Assembly (NCBI GenBank): GCA_017407705.1
Contig: JAFQWA010000037.1
Location: 1-64,000, forward strand
Length of the DNA: 64,000 nt
Direction of reading: 5' to 3'
Source of the DNA: Clostridia bacterium
GTDB lineage: Bacteria > Bacillota > Clostridia > Oscillospirales > Acutalibacteraceae
A model generated the notes under the pieces. It had not been told where the DNA came from. It did no database searches and worked only from the letters and a program-made list of their open reading frames with translations. The position numbers and the translations under genes were made by a program. Positions 16,394 to 25,594 of this stretch are shown here, piece after piece; position 1 is the first letter of the stretch, and each line of letters begins with the position of its first letter.

Positions 16394-17404
16394 ATGACAC
16401 AAGGTTTAGTTCATAGCCGCAGAGACAAGTGGGATATACTCAAATGCTTTTTGATATTTTGCGTAGTGTTGGGTCACGCCGCCGACTACTACACCGCTGA
16501 CTCTCCCAGTCTGCGATGCCTGTTCCTTTTTATTTACAGCTTTCATATGCCACTATTCATCTTCGTTTCGGGACTTTTCTCCAAACGTACGGTTAATCAG
16601 CTGCGTATCAGTAAAATTTCAGGCTTTTTGCTTTTGTACGTTGCCCTGAAAATGACGGGCTGGTTTTTCAATCCCGCTACCTTCCGCTTAAATCTATTTA
16701 CCGAAAGCGGTCTGCCCTGGTATATGCTGGTTATGTTTTTTTACCCCATAATCACCCATTTTCTGCGAAACGTTAAAGCACATTATGTTCTGATAATATC
16801 CGTGATTTTCGCAGTTTTTGCAGGGTTTGACAGTAATATAAACGATTTTCTTGCCTTGTCCCGACTTATCGTTTTCTTCCCCTTTTACTATCTCGGCTAT
16901 TCTCTTGACGCTGAGCAGCTCGAAAGCTTTACTAAAAAAAGCTGGGTAAAGATAGTTGCTGTTGTATGTGTTATAGGCGTTGCCGCTCTGGCTTTGTCGG
17001 GCAAATTTTATATTTTACGCTATTTATTCTCCGCCAGAAATTCTTACAGTCAGCTGGATACCTACGCCACCCGTGGACCGTTGCTTCGCATTATGGCTTA
17101 CATCATTTCAGCACTTATGGGCTTTTCACTGATTGCGTTAACCCCAAGCAGGGCACCTAAGTTTATTACTAAAATCGGTCAGCGCAGCCTGTCGGTTTAC
17201 TTTTACCACACTATGGCACTGCACTTAATATACATCACCTTTAATTTACGTCACCTGCTCAGCACATCGCCCTGGGGTGACAGCGGATACTTCATAATCC
17301 CCATAGCGCTGATACTGACCTATATATTCTCGCTAAAAATTTTCGATATACCCGTACGTTATATTTTAAAACTACCTGAAAAAGCAAAAAAGCTGACTGA
17401 TTAG
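16394..17404 (+). CDS. Acyltransferase 3 family membrane protein
   Basis: 336 aa with about ten membrane helices. Members O-acylate sugars, peptidoglycan or lipids at the membrane; the substrate is unknown here. The N-terminal motif RDKWDILKCFLIFCVVLGHA includes His28, the conserved catalytic histidine of acyltransferase-3 / fucose 4-O-acetylase-like proteins. FHMPLFIFVSG follows, as usual. The RBS is GAGGTGAG. It stands alone behind its own promoter, and its last codons lie in the terminator stem. Confidence 0.85.
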   Translation: MTQGLVHSRRDKWDILKCFLIFCVVLGHAADYYTADSPSLRCLFLFIYSFHMPLFIFVSGLFSKRTVNQLRISKISGFLLLYVALKMTGWFFNPATFRLNLFTESGLPWYMLVMFFYPIITHFLRNVKAHYVLIISVIFAVFAGFDSNINDFLALSRLIVFFPFYYLGYSLDAEQLESFTKKSWVKIVAVVCVIGVAALALSGKFYILRYLFSARNSYSQLDTYATRGPLLRIMAYIISALMGFSLIALTPSRAPKFITKIGQRSLSVYFYHTMALHLIYITFNLRHLLSTSPWGDSGYFIIPIALILTYIFSLKIFDIPVRYILKLPEKAKKLTD

Positions 17405-17420
17405 ATCAGTCAGCTTTTTT
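17386..17420 (+). terminator. Bidirectional terminator containing the stop codons of both convergent genes
   Basis: A perfect 15-bp stem (17386-17400 with 17406-17420) with a 5-nt loop is A-rich on one side and T-rich on the other. The plus-strand stop (17402-17404) is in the loop and the minus-strand stop (17406-17408) is in the stem. Confidence 0.93.
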
Positions 17421-18251
17421 AAATTCATTAAGTAAAAACTTTGCCACACCGTCGTTTTGGTTGCTGTCGATAATAACATGAGCCACGGCTTTCACGTCAT
17501 CCGGTGCGTTATCCACCGCCACCGCCACATCTGCCACCGACATCATACCCATATCGTTGTAATTATCACCGAAAACCACCAGTCTGTCAGCCTTGGTGGC
17601 TTTTTTCATCTCTATTGCCCTACTTGCCTTGGTGCAGCTATCATTATGGCACTCCAACAGCCATTCGTCGGTATAAATATCAAGATATTTCTCCGCCGAC
17701 ACGCCCTCTATTTTACTTGCCATATCATAAACACTACCGATAACCTGCTCATTTCCAAAGCCGTTGACGTAAATAGGGTTGTTGACAAGATACTCATCTA
17801 CCCTATCAAAGCGGTCATATTTATGCTTTCTGTTCTCGTAAAAATCCACGTCTGCCGCCGTCATCAACTGCTTATACTCCACTGAAATGGAGCTGTTATA
17901 CCCACCCTGCACCTTATCTCCCGTAAAGGAAAACACAAAGGGTGGACGTCCGTTCTGTGAAAACGCCTCTATCAACGCCTTAGCAGCGTTGTTCTCTAAA
18001 GGGCAAAAATCCACTGTGATATTAGTTTTGGTATCGCAGAGCAAAACGCCGTTCATAAAAATGCCGGGCAGGTTCATATTAACCTCATCCAGCAGACCCT
18101 TAGCAGAGATGATAGAACGTGCAGATGCTACCGAAAACAGCATACCTTTAGCTATCAACTCGTTAAGTGTATGTGCTGTAAACTCCGATACCTTTGCATT
18201 TTGGTTGAGCAGAGTGCCGTCTAAATCCGAGATGTAAAGGGTTTTAGACAT
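17406..18251 (-). CDS. Cof-type HAD-IIB phosphatase
   Basis: 281 aa. The nucleophile motif SDLDGTLL has Asp9 and Asp11, and the C-terminal motif VVFGDNYNDMGMM binds magnesium. The C2-type cap between them is typical of Cof/YbiV phosphatases, which act on sugar phosphates, FMN or PLP; substrate unassigned. It follows folD by three bases and is the last gene of the five-gene minus-strand operon that begins near 22629. Confidence 0.9.
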   Translation of the reverse strand: MSKTLYISDLDGTLLNQNAKVSEFTAHTLNELIAKGMLFSVASARSIISAKGLLDEVNMNLPGIFMNGVLLCDTKTNITVDFCPLENNAAKALIEAFSQNGRPPFVFSFTGDKVQGGYNSSISVEYKQLMTAADVDFYENRKHKYDRFDRVDEYLVNNPIYVNGFGNEQVIGSVYDMASKIEGVSAEKYLDIYTDEWLLECHNDSCTKASRAIEMKKATKADRLVVFGDNYNDMGMMSVADVAVAVDNAPDDVKAVAHVIIDSNQNDGVAKFLLNEFKKAD

Positions 18252-18254
18252 AAT

Positions 18255-19109
18255 TTAGTCCTCAATATTATTGTGCAGCTTTGCAGCCTTTAATGTGTTT
18301 TTCATCAGCATACCGATGGTCATAGGACCAACGCCGCCGGGAACGGGAGTAATAAAGGATGCCTTTTTCTCCACCTCATCATAAGCCACGTCACCGCAGA
18401 GCTTACCGTCCACACGGTTCATACCAACGTCAATAACCACTGCACCGTCCTTCACCATATCAGCGGTAACGAAGTTGGCTCTGCCCACTGCCGCCACCAG
18501 AATATCGGCGGTACGACAAATTTCAGCAAGATTTTTAGTTCTGCTGTGGCAGATGGTAACAGTACCGTTTTGGTGGAGCAACAGCATACCCATAGGCTTA
18601 CCCACAATGTTGGATCTGCCGATAACAACACAGTTTTTGCCGCAAACGTCAATATCGTAATGCTTTAAAAGTTCCATAACGCCTGCAGGAGTGCAGGGCA
18701 GAAAATCATAATCACCGATCATAATTTTTCCAACGTTAACGGGACTGAAAGCATCCACGTCCTTAGATGTGTCAATGCGGTCAATAACCGCCTTTTCGTC
18801 AAGATGAGAAGGCAGTGGCAACTGGCACAGAATACCGTTAATATCCTTACGCTCGTTTAACGTATCAATAACTTCTAAAAGCTGCTCCATTGTGGTAGCG
18901 GCAGGCATAGCATACTCCTCAGAATAAAAGCCCACAGCCTCACAAGCCTTCTTTTTATTATTAACATATACTCTTGATGCAGGATCGTCACCAACTATGA
19001 TAACTGCCAGTCCGGGAACGATACCCTGCTCCTTTAATTTTGCAGTTTGCTCTGCAACCTCTTGTTTTACCTTTGCTGAAACTAATTTTCCGTCGATAAT
19101 ATTAGCCAT
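18255..19109 (-). CDS. folD: Bifunctional methylenetetrahydrofolate dehydrogenase / cyclohydrolase
   Basis: 284 aa. Interconverts methylene-, methenyl- and formyl-tetrahydrofolate using NADP. Motifs: YVNNKKKACEAVG with the catalytic lysine, GILCQLPLPSHL, CTPAGVMELL, the NADP-binding VVIGRSNIVGKPM and TPVPGGVGPMTIGML. Its start overlaps the 3' end of lgt by eight bases, so the two are translationally coupled. It supplies one-carbon units for purines. Confidence 0.97.
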   Translation of the reverse strand: MANIIDGKLVSAKVKQEVAEQTAKLKEQGIVPGLAVIIVGDDPASRVYVNNKKKACEAVGFYSEEYAMPAATTMEQLLEVIDTLNERKDINGILCQLPLPSHLDEKAVIDRIDTSKDVDAFSPVNVGKIMIGDYDFLPCTPAGVMELLKHYDIDVCGKNCVVIGRSNIVGKPMGMLLLHQNGTVTICHSRTKNLAEICRTADILVAAVGRANFVTADMVKDGAVVIDVGMNRVDGKLCGDVAYDEVEKKASFITPVPGGVGPMTIGMLMKNTLKAAKLHNNIED

Positions 19110-20049
19110 TTTGTTCCTCCTGCTCGGTTACCTCAGCAACCTCATTCTCTACCTCTTCAAGGATATCCTGCTCTATTTCACTATACTCTTGCTGGGAGAT
19201 TTCCTCATCGTTATCCTCATCCACATCAAAAACAGGCACGTAACCCTCCTGCTTTTTAGCATCACTCTGCTTTTTGTGAACAACTGCAAGGATAACTATA
19301 CCTGCTATTACCATAAGCACTGACAATATCTGTGTTACTCTTATATTTCCTGATACAAGCGCATCTGTGCGAAGTTGTTCAATAACAGATCTTCCCAAGC
19401 CGTACCAGATAAGATACATAGTTGCGATCTGACCGTTAAAGCTGCGCTTTTTAGATAAGATATGTAACAGCACAAAGCCTAAAGCGCACCACAGTGATTC
19501 ATATAAAAAGCAAGGATGTACCAGTGACGGACCCATATCTGCTGCAATTCTGCCGCCGGTCATACCAAACCAGGTGCTGCCGGTGTATCCACCGTAAGCC
19601 TCCTGATTTACAAAGTTACCCCATCTGCCGATGGACTGACCGATCAAAAAGCCCAAGGATGCCAAATCCAGTGCCGAAAGGACGTTTACCTTGCGCAGCT
19701 TACACATAAGTGTACCCACCACCACGGCGCCGATAAGTCCACCGGGGATAGCCAAGCCACCGTCGTGGATCAAAAAGAATTCTGAAAAGTCTGTGTGTTC
19801 ATTGAAAAGCACAAAGTAAAAACGTGCACACAAAATAGCGATAGGTGCAGTTACCAGTATAACGTCTAAAAGACGGTCAGGGTCAACACCCAGTGACTTT
19901 GCTTTTTTCATACCGTAAAGCAGTGCTAAGCAAAAGCCCACGGTGATGATAATTCCGTACCAGTAAACCTTCCAGTTAATGCCGGGGATTGTAAAGGCTA
20001 CGGGGTCAATGTTAAATTCCAGTCCGAACAAATTGATATAGTTCTCCAT
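19102..20049 (-). CDS. lgt: Prolipoprotein diacylglyceryl transferase
   Basis: 315 aa integral membrane protein. Transfers diacylglycerol from phosphatidylglycerol to the lipobox cysteine of prolipoproteins, three of which are encoded in this window (42372, 43650, 37134). The family signature GQSIGRWGNFVNQEAYGG is complete, as is DGGLAIPGGLIGA. The C-terminal 60 residues are an acidic, Glu-rich extension beyond the normal family end. The RBS is GGAGGG. It lies between the M16 pair and folD. Confidence 0.96.
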   Translation of the reverse strand: MENYINLFGLEFNIDPVAFTIPGINWKVYWYGIIITVGFCLALLYGMKKAKSLGVDPDRLLDVILVTAPIAILCARFYFVLFNEHTDFSEFFLIHDGGLAIPGGLIGAVVVGTLMCKLRKVNVLSALDLASLGFLIGQSIGRWGNFVNQEAYGGYTGSTWFGMTGGRIAADMGPSLVHPCFLYESLWCALGFVLLHILSKKRSFNGQIATMYLIWYGLGRSVIEQLRTDALVSGNIRVTQILSVLMVIAGIVILAVVHKKQSDAKKQEGYVPVFDVDEDNDEEISQQEYSEIEQDILEEVENEVAEVTEQEEQNG

Positions 20050-20061
20050 ATTTTCCCTCCG

Positions 20062-21333
20062 TTATTTGGATTTCACCACTGAAATGGCGGAAAATTCCTT
20101 TTTGAGAATATTTTCAAATCGGCAGCAAACATCCTCATAGGTCATATCCTTAACATACTCAGTATAATCGAATATACCCTCCTCAGCAAACGCCGCCGAT
20201 ACCATACTCATAACAGTGTTCTCAACACTATTATAAACGCTGACGCAGCTTCCGTAAAGAGATTTTTTTGCCGACTCGAAAGCATTTTTATCAATGCCGT
20301 TTTTACGAACACTTTCAATCTCCTGATTGATAATGTCATAAACCTTCTCAGGCTGCTGAGACTCACCCTCAACTATTATAGAGGAGTAGCCGTGACCGTA
20401 GAAATATTCAGCGGAGAAGCTGTCGTTTATCAAAGCGGCGTCAAACAGCTTTTTGTAAAGCGGCGATGCACTGCCAAACAGCACCTTTAAAATAACGTCG
20501 GTGCAAACACGCTCTTTTATAGTTCTGGTGGGACTTTCGCAGGTTTCTTTGTATCCGATAGCAAACATAGGTGTTGCCACAGGCAGGTTCATCTCAACCT
20601 TAGACTTAACTATCTGCTCAGGTTCATCTACCCTTGCTCTGTCGATATACACAGGCTCTGTGTTTCTGAGCAGTTCATCAGCGATCTTAAATACGTCCTC
20701 CGCCTTTACGTTACCTGCAACACAGATAAACATATTGTTAAGATTGTAAAAGGTGTTGTAGCAGGAGTAAAGCAGGTCGGCATTTATCTTCGCAATAGAC
20801 TCCCTTGTTCCTGCAATATCAATTTTAACGGGGTGGTTGTGGTAAAGTGCGTTAAGCAGATTGAAAAGCAGTCTCCAAGGGGCAGAATCGTCGTACATAT
20901 TTATTTCCTGACCGATTATGCCCTGCTCCTTTTGTACTGTAGCTTCAGTAAAATAGGGGTTTTGAACAAAGTCAAGAAGTATTCTGAAGGACTCCTCAAA
21001 GTTAGAGGAGCAGGAGAACAAATAGCAGGTTCTGTCAAAGGAGGTGTAGGCGTTTGCCATAGCACCTGTTTTAGCGTATCTTGAAAAAGCGTCGCCGTCC
21101 TCACTTTCAAACAGCTTATGCTCCAAAAAATGGGCAATTCCCTCAGGAACAGTAATAAATTCCTGCTGCTCACGACGTTTGAACGCAGTGTCGATAGACC
21201 CGTAGCGTGTGCCGAAAATGGCATAGGCGGAAGAATACTCCGGCTTTTCGGCAACATATATCTTAACGCCGGATTTGTGCTGATAAAAAGCACAGCTTTC
21301 CTTTAACTCTTTGTTTATAAAAGTCTGTTTCAT
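20062..21333 (-). CDS. M16 family zinc peptidase with intact HxxEH (YmfH/YfmH-like)
   Basis: 423 aa. The inverted zinc motif HFLEH is at 68-72, and the second Glu region EQGIIGQEINMY follows about 75 residues later, so the protein should bind metal. Cytoplasmic, no signal peptide. In Bacillus the equivalent gene pairs with a catalytically empty M16 partner; some annotation schemes link the pair to EF-P modification, which I cannot verify here. It lies six bases after the partner gene and 12 bases before lgt. Confidence 0.88.
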   Translation of the reverse strand: MKQTFINKELKESCAFYQHKSGVKIYVAEKPEYSSAYAIFGTRYGSIDTAFKRREQQEFITVPEGIAHFLEHKLFESEDGDAFSRYAKTGAMANAYTSFDRTCYLFSCSSNFEESFRILLDFVQNPYFTEATVQKEQGIIGQEINMYDDSAPWRLLFNLLNALYHNHPVKIDIAGTRESIAKINADLLYSCYNTFYNLNNMFICVAGNVKAEDVFKIADELLRNTEPVYIDRARVDEPEQIVKSKVEMNLPVATPMFAIGYKETCESPTRTIKERVCTDVILKVLFGSASPLYKKLFDAALINDSFSAEYFYGHGYSSIIVEGESQQPEKVYDIINQEIESVRKNGIDKNAFESAKKSLYGSCVSVYNSVENTVMSMVSAAFAEEGIFDYTEYVKDMTYEDVCCRFENILKKEFSAISVVKSK

Positions 21334-21339
21334 TTAAAG

Positions 21340-22629
21340 CTATTCTCCCTTCTCAAAATTCTCGCTGCCAAGAAAATACACAGTATCAAGCTTTATGCTG
21401 TTTGCAATATCTATAACGTCCTGCTTGGTTACGTTGTTTATTTTTTCAACAAACTCATCAGTGGTAACGGCAGTATCGTAAAGAGCATAGGCGGTGTACC
21501 AGCCATCAAGCTCGGCAGGGGTATCGCACACGGTTTTCGCTGAATCCATCAGCGCCATTTTAGATGCTAAAAGCTCACTTTCGTCAAACTTTCCTTGCTG
21601 TAGCACTGAAAGCTGCTCCAAAATACCGTTATACGCCTTTTCCTTATTCTCCTCCAAAATACCGCTATCCACCATAAGAATTCTCTTTTTAAGGTTAATA
21701 CGTGCGGCACAGTAGTAGCACAGACTCTGCTCCTCACGAACGGTTTTGAACAGTCTTGAATAAGGGCCGCCGCCGAACAGATCAGCAGTAACTCTTGCGT
21801 TAATACGGCTTTGCAGATCATCATTAAAATCCGCAGAAAAGCCCATACAAAGCTTTGCCTGAGTAACGTCCATTTTCTCGGATATCTGGATCAGCTCATC
21901 ATTTGGAATGTGCTTTTTAGTAATATCCTTCTGGGTAACAGTTCTCTTTTTATCCTTGAAAAACTCACTTACCGACTGAAAAACTGCCTCAGGATAGCTT
22001 TCGGATATAACGTTAACTCTTATAAAAGCGTTGTCAACAGCATATTTCAGTGCGTTTACCACGTCAGCATTAGTAAGTGCCTGAGCATCCTCTAAAGTGC
22101 CGTATTTTGGCAAACCGTAGGGCTCGTTTTTACACATCTCACCCTCAGTTCTCTTAATGGCGTAAATACGCTTTTCGTTTATCTCGCCTTTAATACGTTC
22201 AACCAGCAAACGCTTTTCGCTCTCGAAATCCTTCTCATCAAACAAGCCCTCATCGTTAAGCAGCGGATCAAATATCATAGATAACAGCAGCTCAGTGGCA
22301 TCACCTGATATAACCTCGCCGTTTAATGTGTATTTATCGTCTAAAACGGCGATGACGAATTTGAGCATCTGCATATCGCCCACCTTTGCCACGTCACCGT
22401 AAAGAGCGGCACCGTAAAGCTCATCCAACTTAGCGTTCAGGTGGGTGTAAGTGGGATATTTACGGGTAGCACGTGTTAAAAGACAGGAAAGCAGTGCGTT
22501 TGCCGAAACTGTTTCCTTTCTTAAAGGCACAAACATATTTACGCTTATTCTTGAAGTTTTAAATCTGTCAGTGCAAATGGAAAATCCCTCTACACCACTT
22601 GCCAGATCTACTTTCTTAAACTGATCCAT
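21340..22629 (-). CDS. M16-like protein lacking the zinc motif (YmfF/YfmF-like partner)
   Basis: 429 aa with the M16 fold, but where HxxEH should be, the sequence reads LLSCLLTRATRKYPTY, so it is probably non-catalytic. The C-terminal FGGGPYSRLFKTVREEQSLCYY motif is the conserved M16 region. M16 proteins commonly work as an active plus an inactive subunit. It is first gene of the five-gene operon with the active M16 protein, lgt, folD and the HAD phosphatase. Confidence 0.87.
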   Translation of the reverse strand: MDQFKKVDLASGVEGFSICTDRFKTSRISVNMFVPLRKETVSANALLSCLLTRATRKYPTYTHLNAKLDELYGAALYGDVAKVGDMQMLKFVIAVLDDKYTLNGEVISGDATELLLSMIFDPLLNDEGLFDEKDFESEKRLLVERIKGEINEKRIYAIKRTEGEMCKNEPYGLPKYGTLEDAQALTNADVVNALKYAVDNAFIRVNVISESYPEAVFQSVSEFFKDKKRTVTQKDITKKHIPNDELIQISEKMDVTQAKLCMGFSADFNDDLQSRINARVTADLFGGGPYSRLFKTVREEQSLCYYCAARINLKKRILMVDSGILEENKEKAYNGILEQLSVLQQGKFDESELLASKMALMDSAKTVCDTPAELDGWYTAYALYDTAVTTDEFVEKINNVTKQDVIDIANSIKLDTVYFLGSENFEKGE

Positions 22630-22659
22630 ACTGTTCCTCCATAGGAATTTTATAATCTA

Positions 22660-22668
22660 ATTATACCA
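22660..22668 (-). promoter_or_regulatory. Extended -10 element of the M16-lgt-folD operon
   Basis: Minus strand TGGTATAAT about 31 bp before the start codon. No convincing -35 is present at 17 bp, as often with extended -10 promoters. A second GGGTATAAT lies about 35 bp further upstream. Confidence 0.45.
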
Positions 22669-22725
22669 CTGTGGGTTTTAGTCGATATAAACTTTTTGTT
22701 AATATTATACCCTTGTGGGAAAAAT

Positions 22726-24882
22726 TTATTTTTGGTTACGGCAGGTTAGCGAAATACGTTTTTTCGCCACGTCCACCGACAAAACATATACCTTGATAAC
22801 GTCGCCTACGCTGACTGCTTCAAGAGGATGTTTAATGTATCTGTCACAAAGCTGTGAGATGTGCACCAGACCGTCCTGATGAACGCCGATATCCACAAAA
22901 GCGCCGAAATCTATAACGTTTCGCACTGTACCCATCAGCTCCATACCGGGTTTTAAGTCCTCGATCTCAAGTACGTCGGTTCTTAAAATGGGTTTGGGCA
23001 GCTCATCACGGGGGTCACGTCCGGGCTTTAACAGCTCAGCGGCAATATCGTTTAAGGTTTGCACACCAATCTCCAGCTGTGCAGCCACCTTATCAGCGCC
23101 CAGTTCATTTATTTTTTCGGTAACGTTGTGAATGTTGCGCTTTTTAAGGTCATTTAAGCTGTATCCGCAAAGCTTTAACAGTCCCTTTGCAGCCTTGTAA
23201 CTTTCGGGGTGCACTGCAGTGTTATCCAGCGGCTCATCTCCGTCAATACGCAAAAAGCCTGCGCACTGCAAAAACGCCTTGGGACCCAATTTTGGCACCT
23301 TTTTCAGCTCACTTCTTGACTTAAATGCGCCGTTCTCATCACGGTATTTTACTATTTCAGAGGCAACGGTGGAGTTAATACCTGCCACGTATTTCAAAAG
23401 TGAGGGTGATGCAGTGTTAAGGTCGGCGCCCACACTGTTAACGCAGTCCTCCACCACTCCGCCTAACGCAGTGTCAAGCTGTTTTGGCGGCATATCGTGC
23501 TGATACTGACCAACGCCGATAGATTTAGGGTCGATCTTAACCAGCTCTGCCAAGGGATCCTGCAATCTTCTTGCAATAGAAACAGCGCTTCTGAGCGATA
23601 CGTCGTAATCAGGGAATTCCGTTGCTGCCAGCTTGGATGCAGAATAAACTGAAGCACCTGCCTCGTTTACAATAATGTAATGCAGATCCATATTAAGCTC
23701 ACTGATAAGCTGAGCAGTAAAGGCCTCGGTTTCACGGGAGGCAGTGCCGTTGCCGATGGAAATAAGCTCAACCGAATGCTTTTTGATCATAGTTGTAAGT
23801 ATCTTTTTGGCTTCTTCAACCTTGCTGTGAGGCGGCACAGCATAAATAACGCCGGTATCCAACACCTTGCCCTCAGAGTTTACAACCGCAACCTTACAAC
23901 CGGTTCTGAATCCCGGGTCAAGTCCCATAACCACCTTAGCTTTAATGGGTGGCTGCAGCAGTAACTGACGCAAATTCTTTGCAAAAACTTTAATGGCGGA
24001 ATCGTCGGCATTCTCAGTAAGATAGCTTCTTATCTCACGCTCAACAGAGGGGAAAATAAGTCTTGAATAAGCATCCTCTGCGGCGGCTTTCACAAACTGA
24101 CCGCAGGAATTATTGGCGGTAACCACCTCAGCGTTTATAAGTGATAAAGCTCTTGCCTCATCAAGCTGCAGAGATACCTTCAAAAACTCCTCACGCTCAC
24201 CACGGTCGATAGCAAGGATTCTGTGACCTGCTATTTTCGACACCGGCTCACTGTACTCATAATACATACTGTAAACGCTGTCCTCATCCTTTGCAGCCTT
24301 GGTGGATACCATAGCGGCAGTTATCATCAGCGCCTTTAGCTTTTTACGGATCTGAGCATTATCCGAGATCCACTCGGCAATAATGTCAGATGCACCCTGC
24401 AATGCCTGTTCTGTGTTTTCAACTGAAAGCTCAGGATTTACAAACTCCTCTGCCATACTTTCGGGAGATTTTATGGTGTTTTGTTCAAAAATCATCTGTG
24501 CTAAGGGCTCAAGTCCCTTTTCCTTAGCCACCGAAGCACGAGTCTTTCTCTTAGGACGGAATGGGCGATAAATATCGTCCACCTCACTCATTGTGGTTGC
24601 CTTTTCAAGGGCTGCCACAATTTCGTCGGTAAGCTGACCCAACTCTTCGATAAGGTTTTTAACCTCATTTTTTCTCAAATCCAGATTTTCCAGATACTCC
24701 ATACGCTGAGCAAACTCACGCAGCACCTGATCGTCAATAGCACCGGTCATTTCCTTACGGTAACGGGCAATAAAGGGAATGGTGTTTCCGTCTTTAATAA
24801 GAGAGATTATATTTTCACTGTGAGTTTTATTAAGTTTAAATTCCGATGAAAGAACACTGACAAGATCCATTTTTTCCTCCAA
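22726..24882 (-). CDS. tex: Tex family RNA-binding protein
   Basis: 718 aa. The order fits Tex/YhgF: an N-terminal helical region (FIARYRKEMTGAIDDQ), a YqgF/RNase-H-like domain (GLDPGFRTGCKVAVV), helix-hairpin-helix motifs (GINSTVASEIVKYRDENGAF) and a C-terminal S1 domain (MELMGTVRNVIDFGAFVDIGVHQDGLVHIS). It binds nucleic acid and acts in transcription or translation fidelity in other bacteria. Its RBS (GGAGG) lies among the T-run of the terminator of the preceding operon. Confidence 0.95.
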   Translation of the reverse strand: MEEKMDLVSVLSSEFKLNKTHSENIISLIKDGNTIPFIARYRKEMTGAIDDQVLREFAQRMEYLENLDLRKNEVKNLIEELGQLTDEIVAALEKATTMSEVDDIYRPFRPKRKTRASVAKEKGLEPLAQMIFEQNTIKSPESMAEEFVNPELSVENTEQALQGASDIIAEWISDNAQIRKKLKALMITAAMVSTKAAKDEDSVYSMYYEYSEPVSKIAGHRILAIDRGEREEFLKVSLQLDEARALSLINAEVVTANNSCGQFVKAAAEDAYSRLIFPSVEREIRSYLTENADDSAIKVFAKNLRQLLLQPPIKAKVVMGLDPGFRTGCKVAVVNSEGKVLDTGVIYAVPPHSKVEEAKKILTTMIKKHSVELISIGNGTASRETEAFTAQLISELNMDLHYIIVNEAGASVYSASKLAATEFPDYDVSLRSAVSIARRLQDPLAELVKIDPKSIGVGQYQHDMPPKQLDTALGGVVEDCVNSVGADLNTASPSLLKYVAGINSTVASEIVKYRDENGAFKSRSELKKVPKLGPKAFLQCAGFLRIDGDEPLDNTAVHPESYKAAKGLLKLCGYSLNDLKKRNIHNVTEKINELGADKVAAQLEIGVQTLNDIAAELLKPGRDPRDELPKPILRTDVLEIEDLKPGMELMGTVRNVIDFGAFVDIGVHQDGLVHISQLCDRYIKHPLEAVSVGDVIKVYVLSVDVAKKRISLTCRNQK

Positions 24883-24921
24883 AAAAGCAACAGCGCAGCA
24901 CTAAAATTACGCACTGCGCTG
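24881..24921 (-). terminator. Terminator of the galE-pit operon
   Basis: Minus-strand stem CAGCGCAG/CTGCGCTG with a 15-nt loop is followed by TTGCTTTTTT. The T-run overlaps the upstream edge of tex. Confidence 0.75.
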
Positions 24922-24932
24922 AAAATTTATAT

Positions 24933-25577
24933 TTATGAATTTTTCAGGATAACTCCCTGAACTGCATCTGCACAACGCTCACAAGCGTCACAAGCAGCTT
25001 CCATAATTTCAAATATCTGATTCCACTTAAATACTTCCAGCTGATCCAGATTTTCTGTAAACAGTTTGCGGATAGCCTCTCTGTAAATAACGTCGCCCTT
25101 TTCCTCAAGACGGTTAAGCTTATCGATACACTCGCCGATATTCTTGGATTTTTTGTAATTCTCAAACTCAATCATTGTATCGTGCAGAGCGGTAGTTGCC
25201 TCACTGATAAGCTCACAGAACTCTACTGCGTCAGGACGGATAGTGGTAACGTTGAACATATAAAAGTGCATAACAACGTCTTCAACTGAGTCCACAACAT
25301 CATCAATGGTGTGTGCCAACTCTTTAATATCCTCACGGTCGATAGGTGTGATAAAAGCCTTGTTTAACGCATCTATCATCTCGTAATATTTTGAATCAGC
25401 GTGAGTTTCGATAGTGTGTATCTCTTTAACCTTGTCGTTAAGACCGTTAAGGTCCATAACCAACTGTTTAAGAATATTAGAAGCCTCAATAGCCTGCTGG
25501 GAGATGTAGGTCATTGTGCCGAAATAATCAAACTCGCCTCTTTTAAGTTTCTTGGGTTTTAAAGCTTTATCTGCCAT
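24933..25577 (-). CDS. DUF47 (PhoU-like) phosphate-transport accessory protein
   Basis: 214 aa, all-helical, with the DUF47/TIGR00153 pattern (FDYFGTMTYISQQA, the LAHTIDDVVDSVEDVVMHFYMF core and a Cys-rich end, CDACERCADAVQ). These proteins modulate PiT transporters, and it lies 17 bp after pit. The RBS is AGGAGG. Confidence 0.92.
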   Translation of the reverse strand: MADKALKPKKLKRGEFDYFGTMTYISQQAIEASNILKQLVMDLNGLNDKVKEIHTIETHADSKYYEMIDALNKAFITPIDREDIKELAHTIDDVVDSVEDVVMHFYMFNVTTIRPDAVEFCELISEATTALHDTMIEFENYKKSKNIGECIDKLNRLEEKGDVIYREAIRKLFTENLDQLEVFKWNQIFEIMEAACDACERCADAVQGVILKNS

Positions 25578-25594
25578 AGTTTTTATCCTCCTGT

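Noticed and set aside
24933..25577. PhoU of a Pst system
   Set aside because: It is next to pit, not pst, and fits the DUF47 group better.
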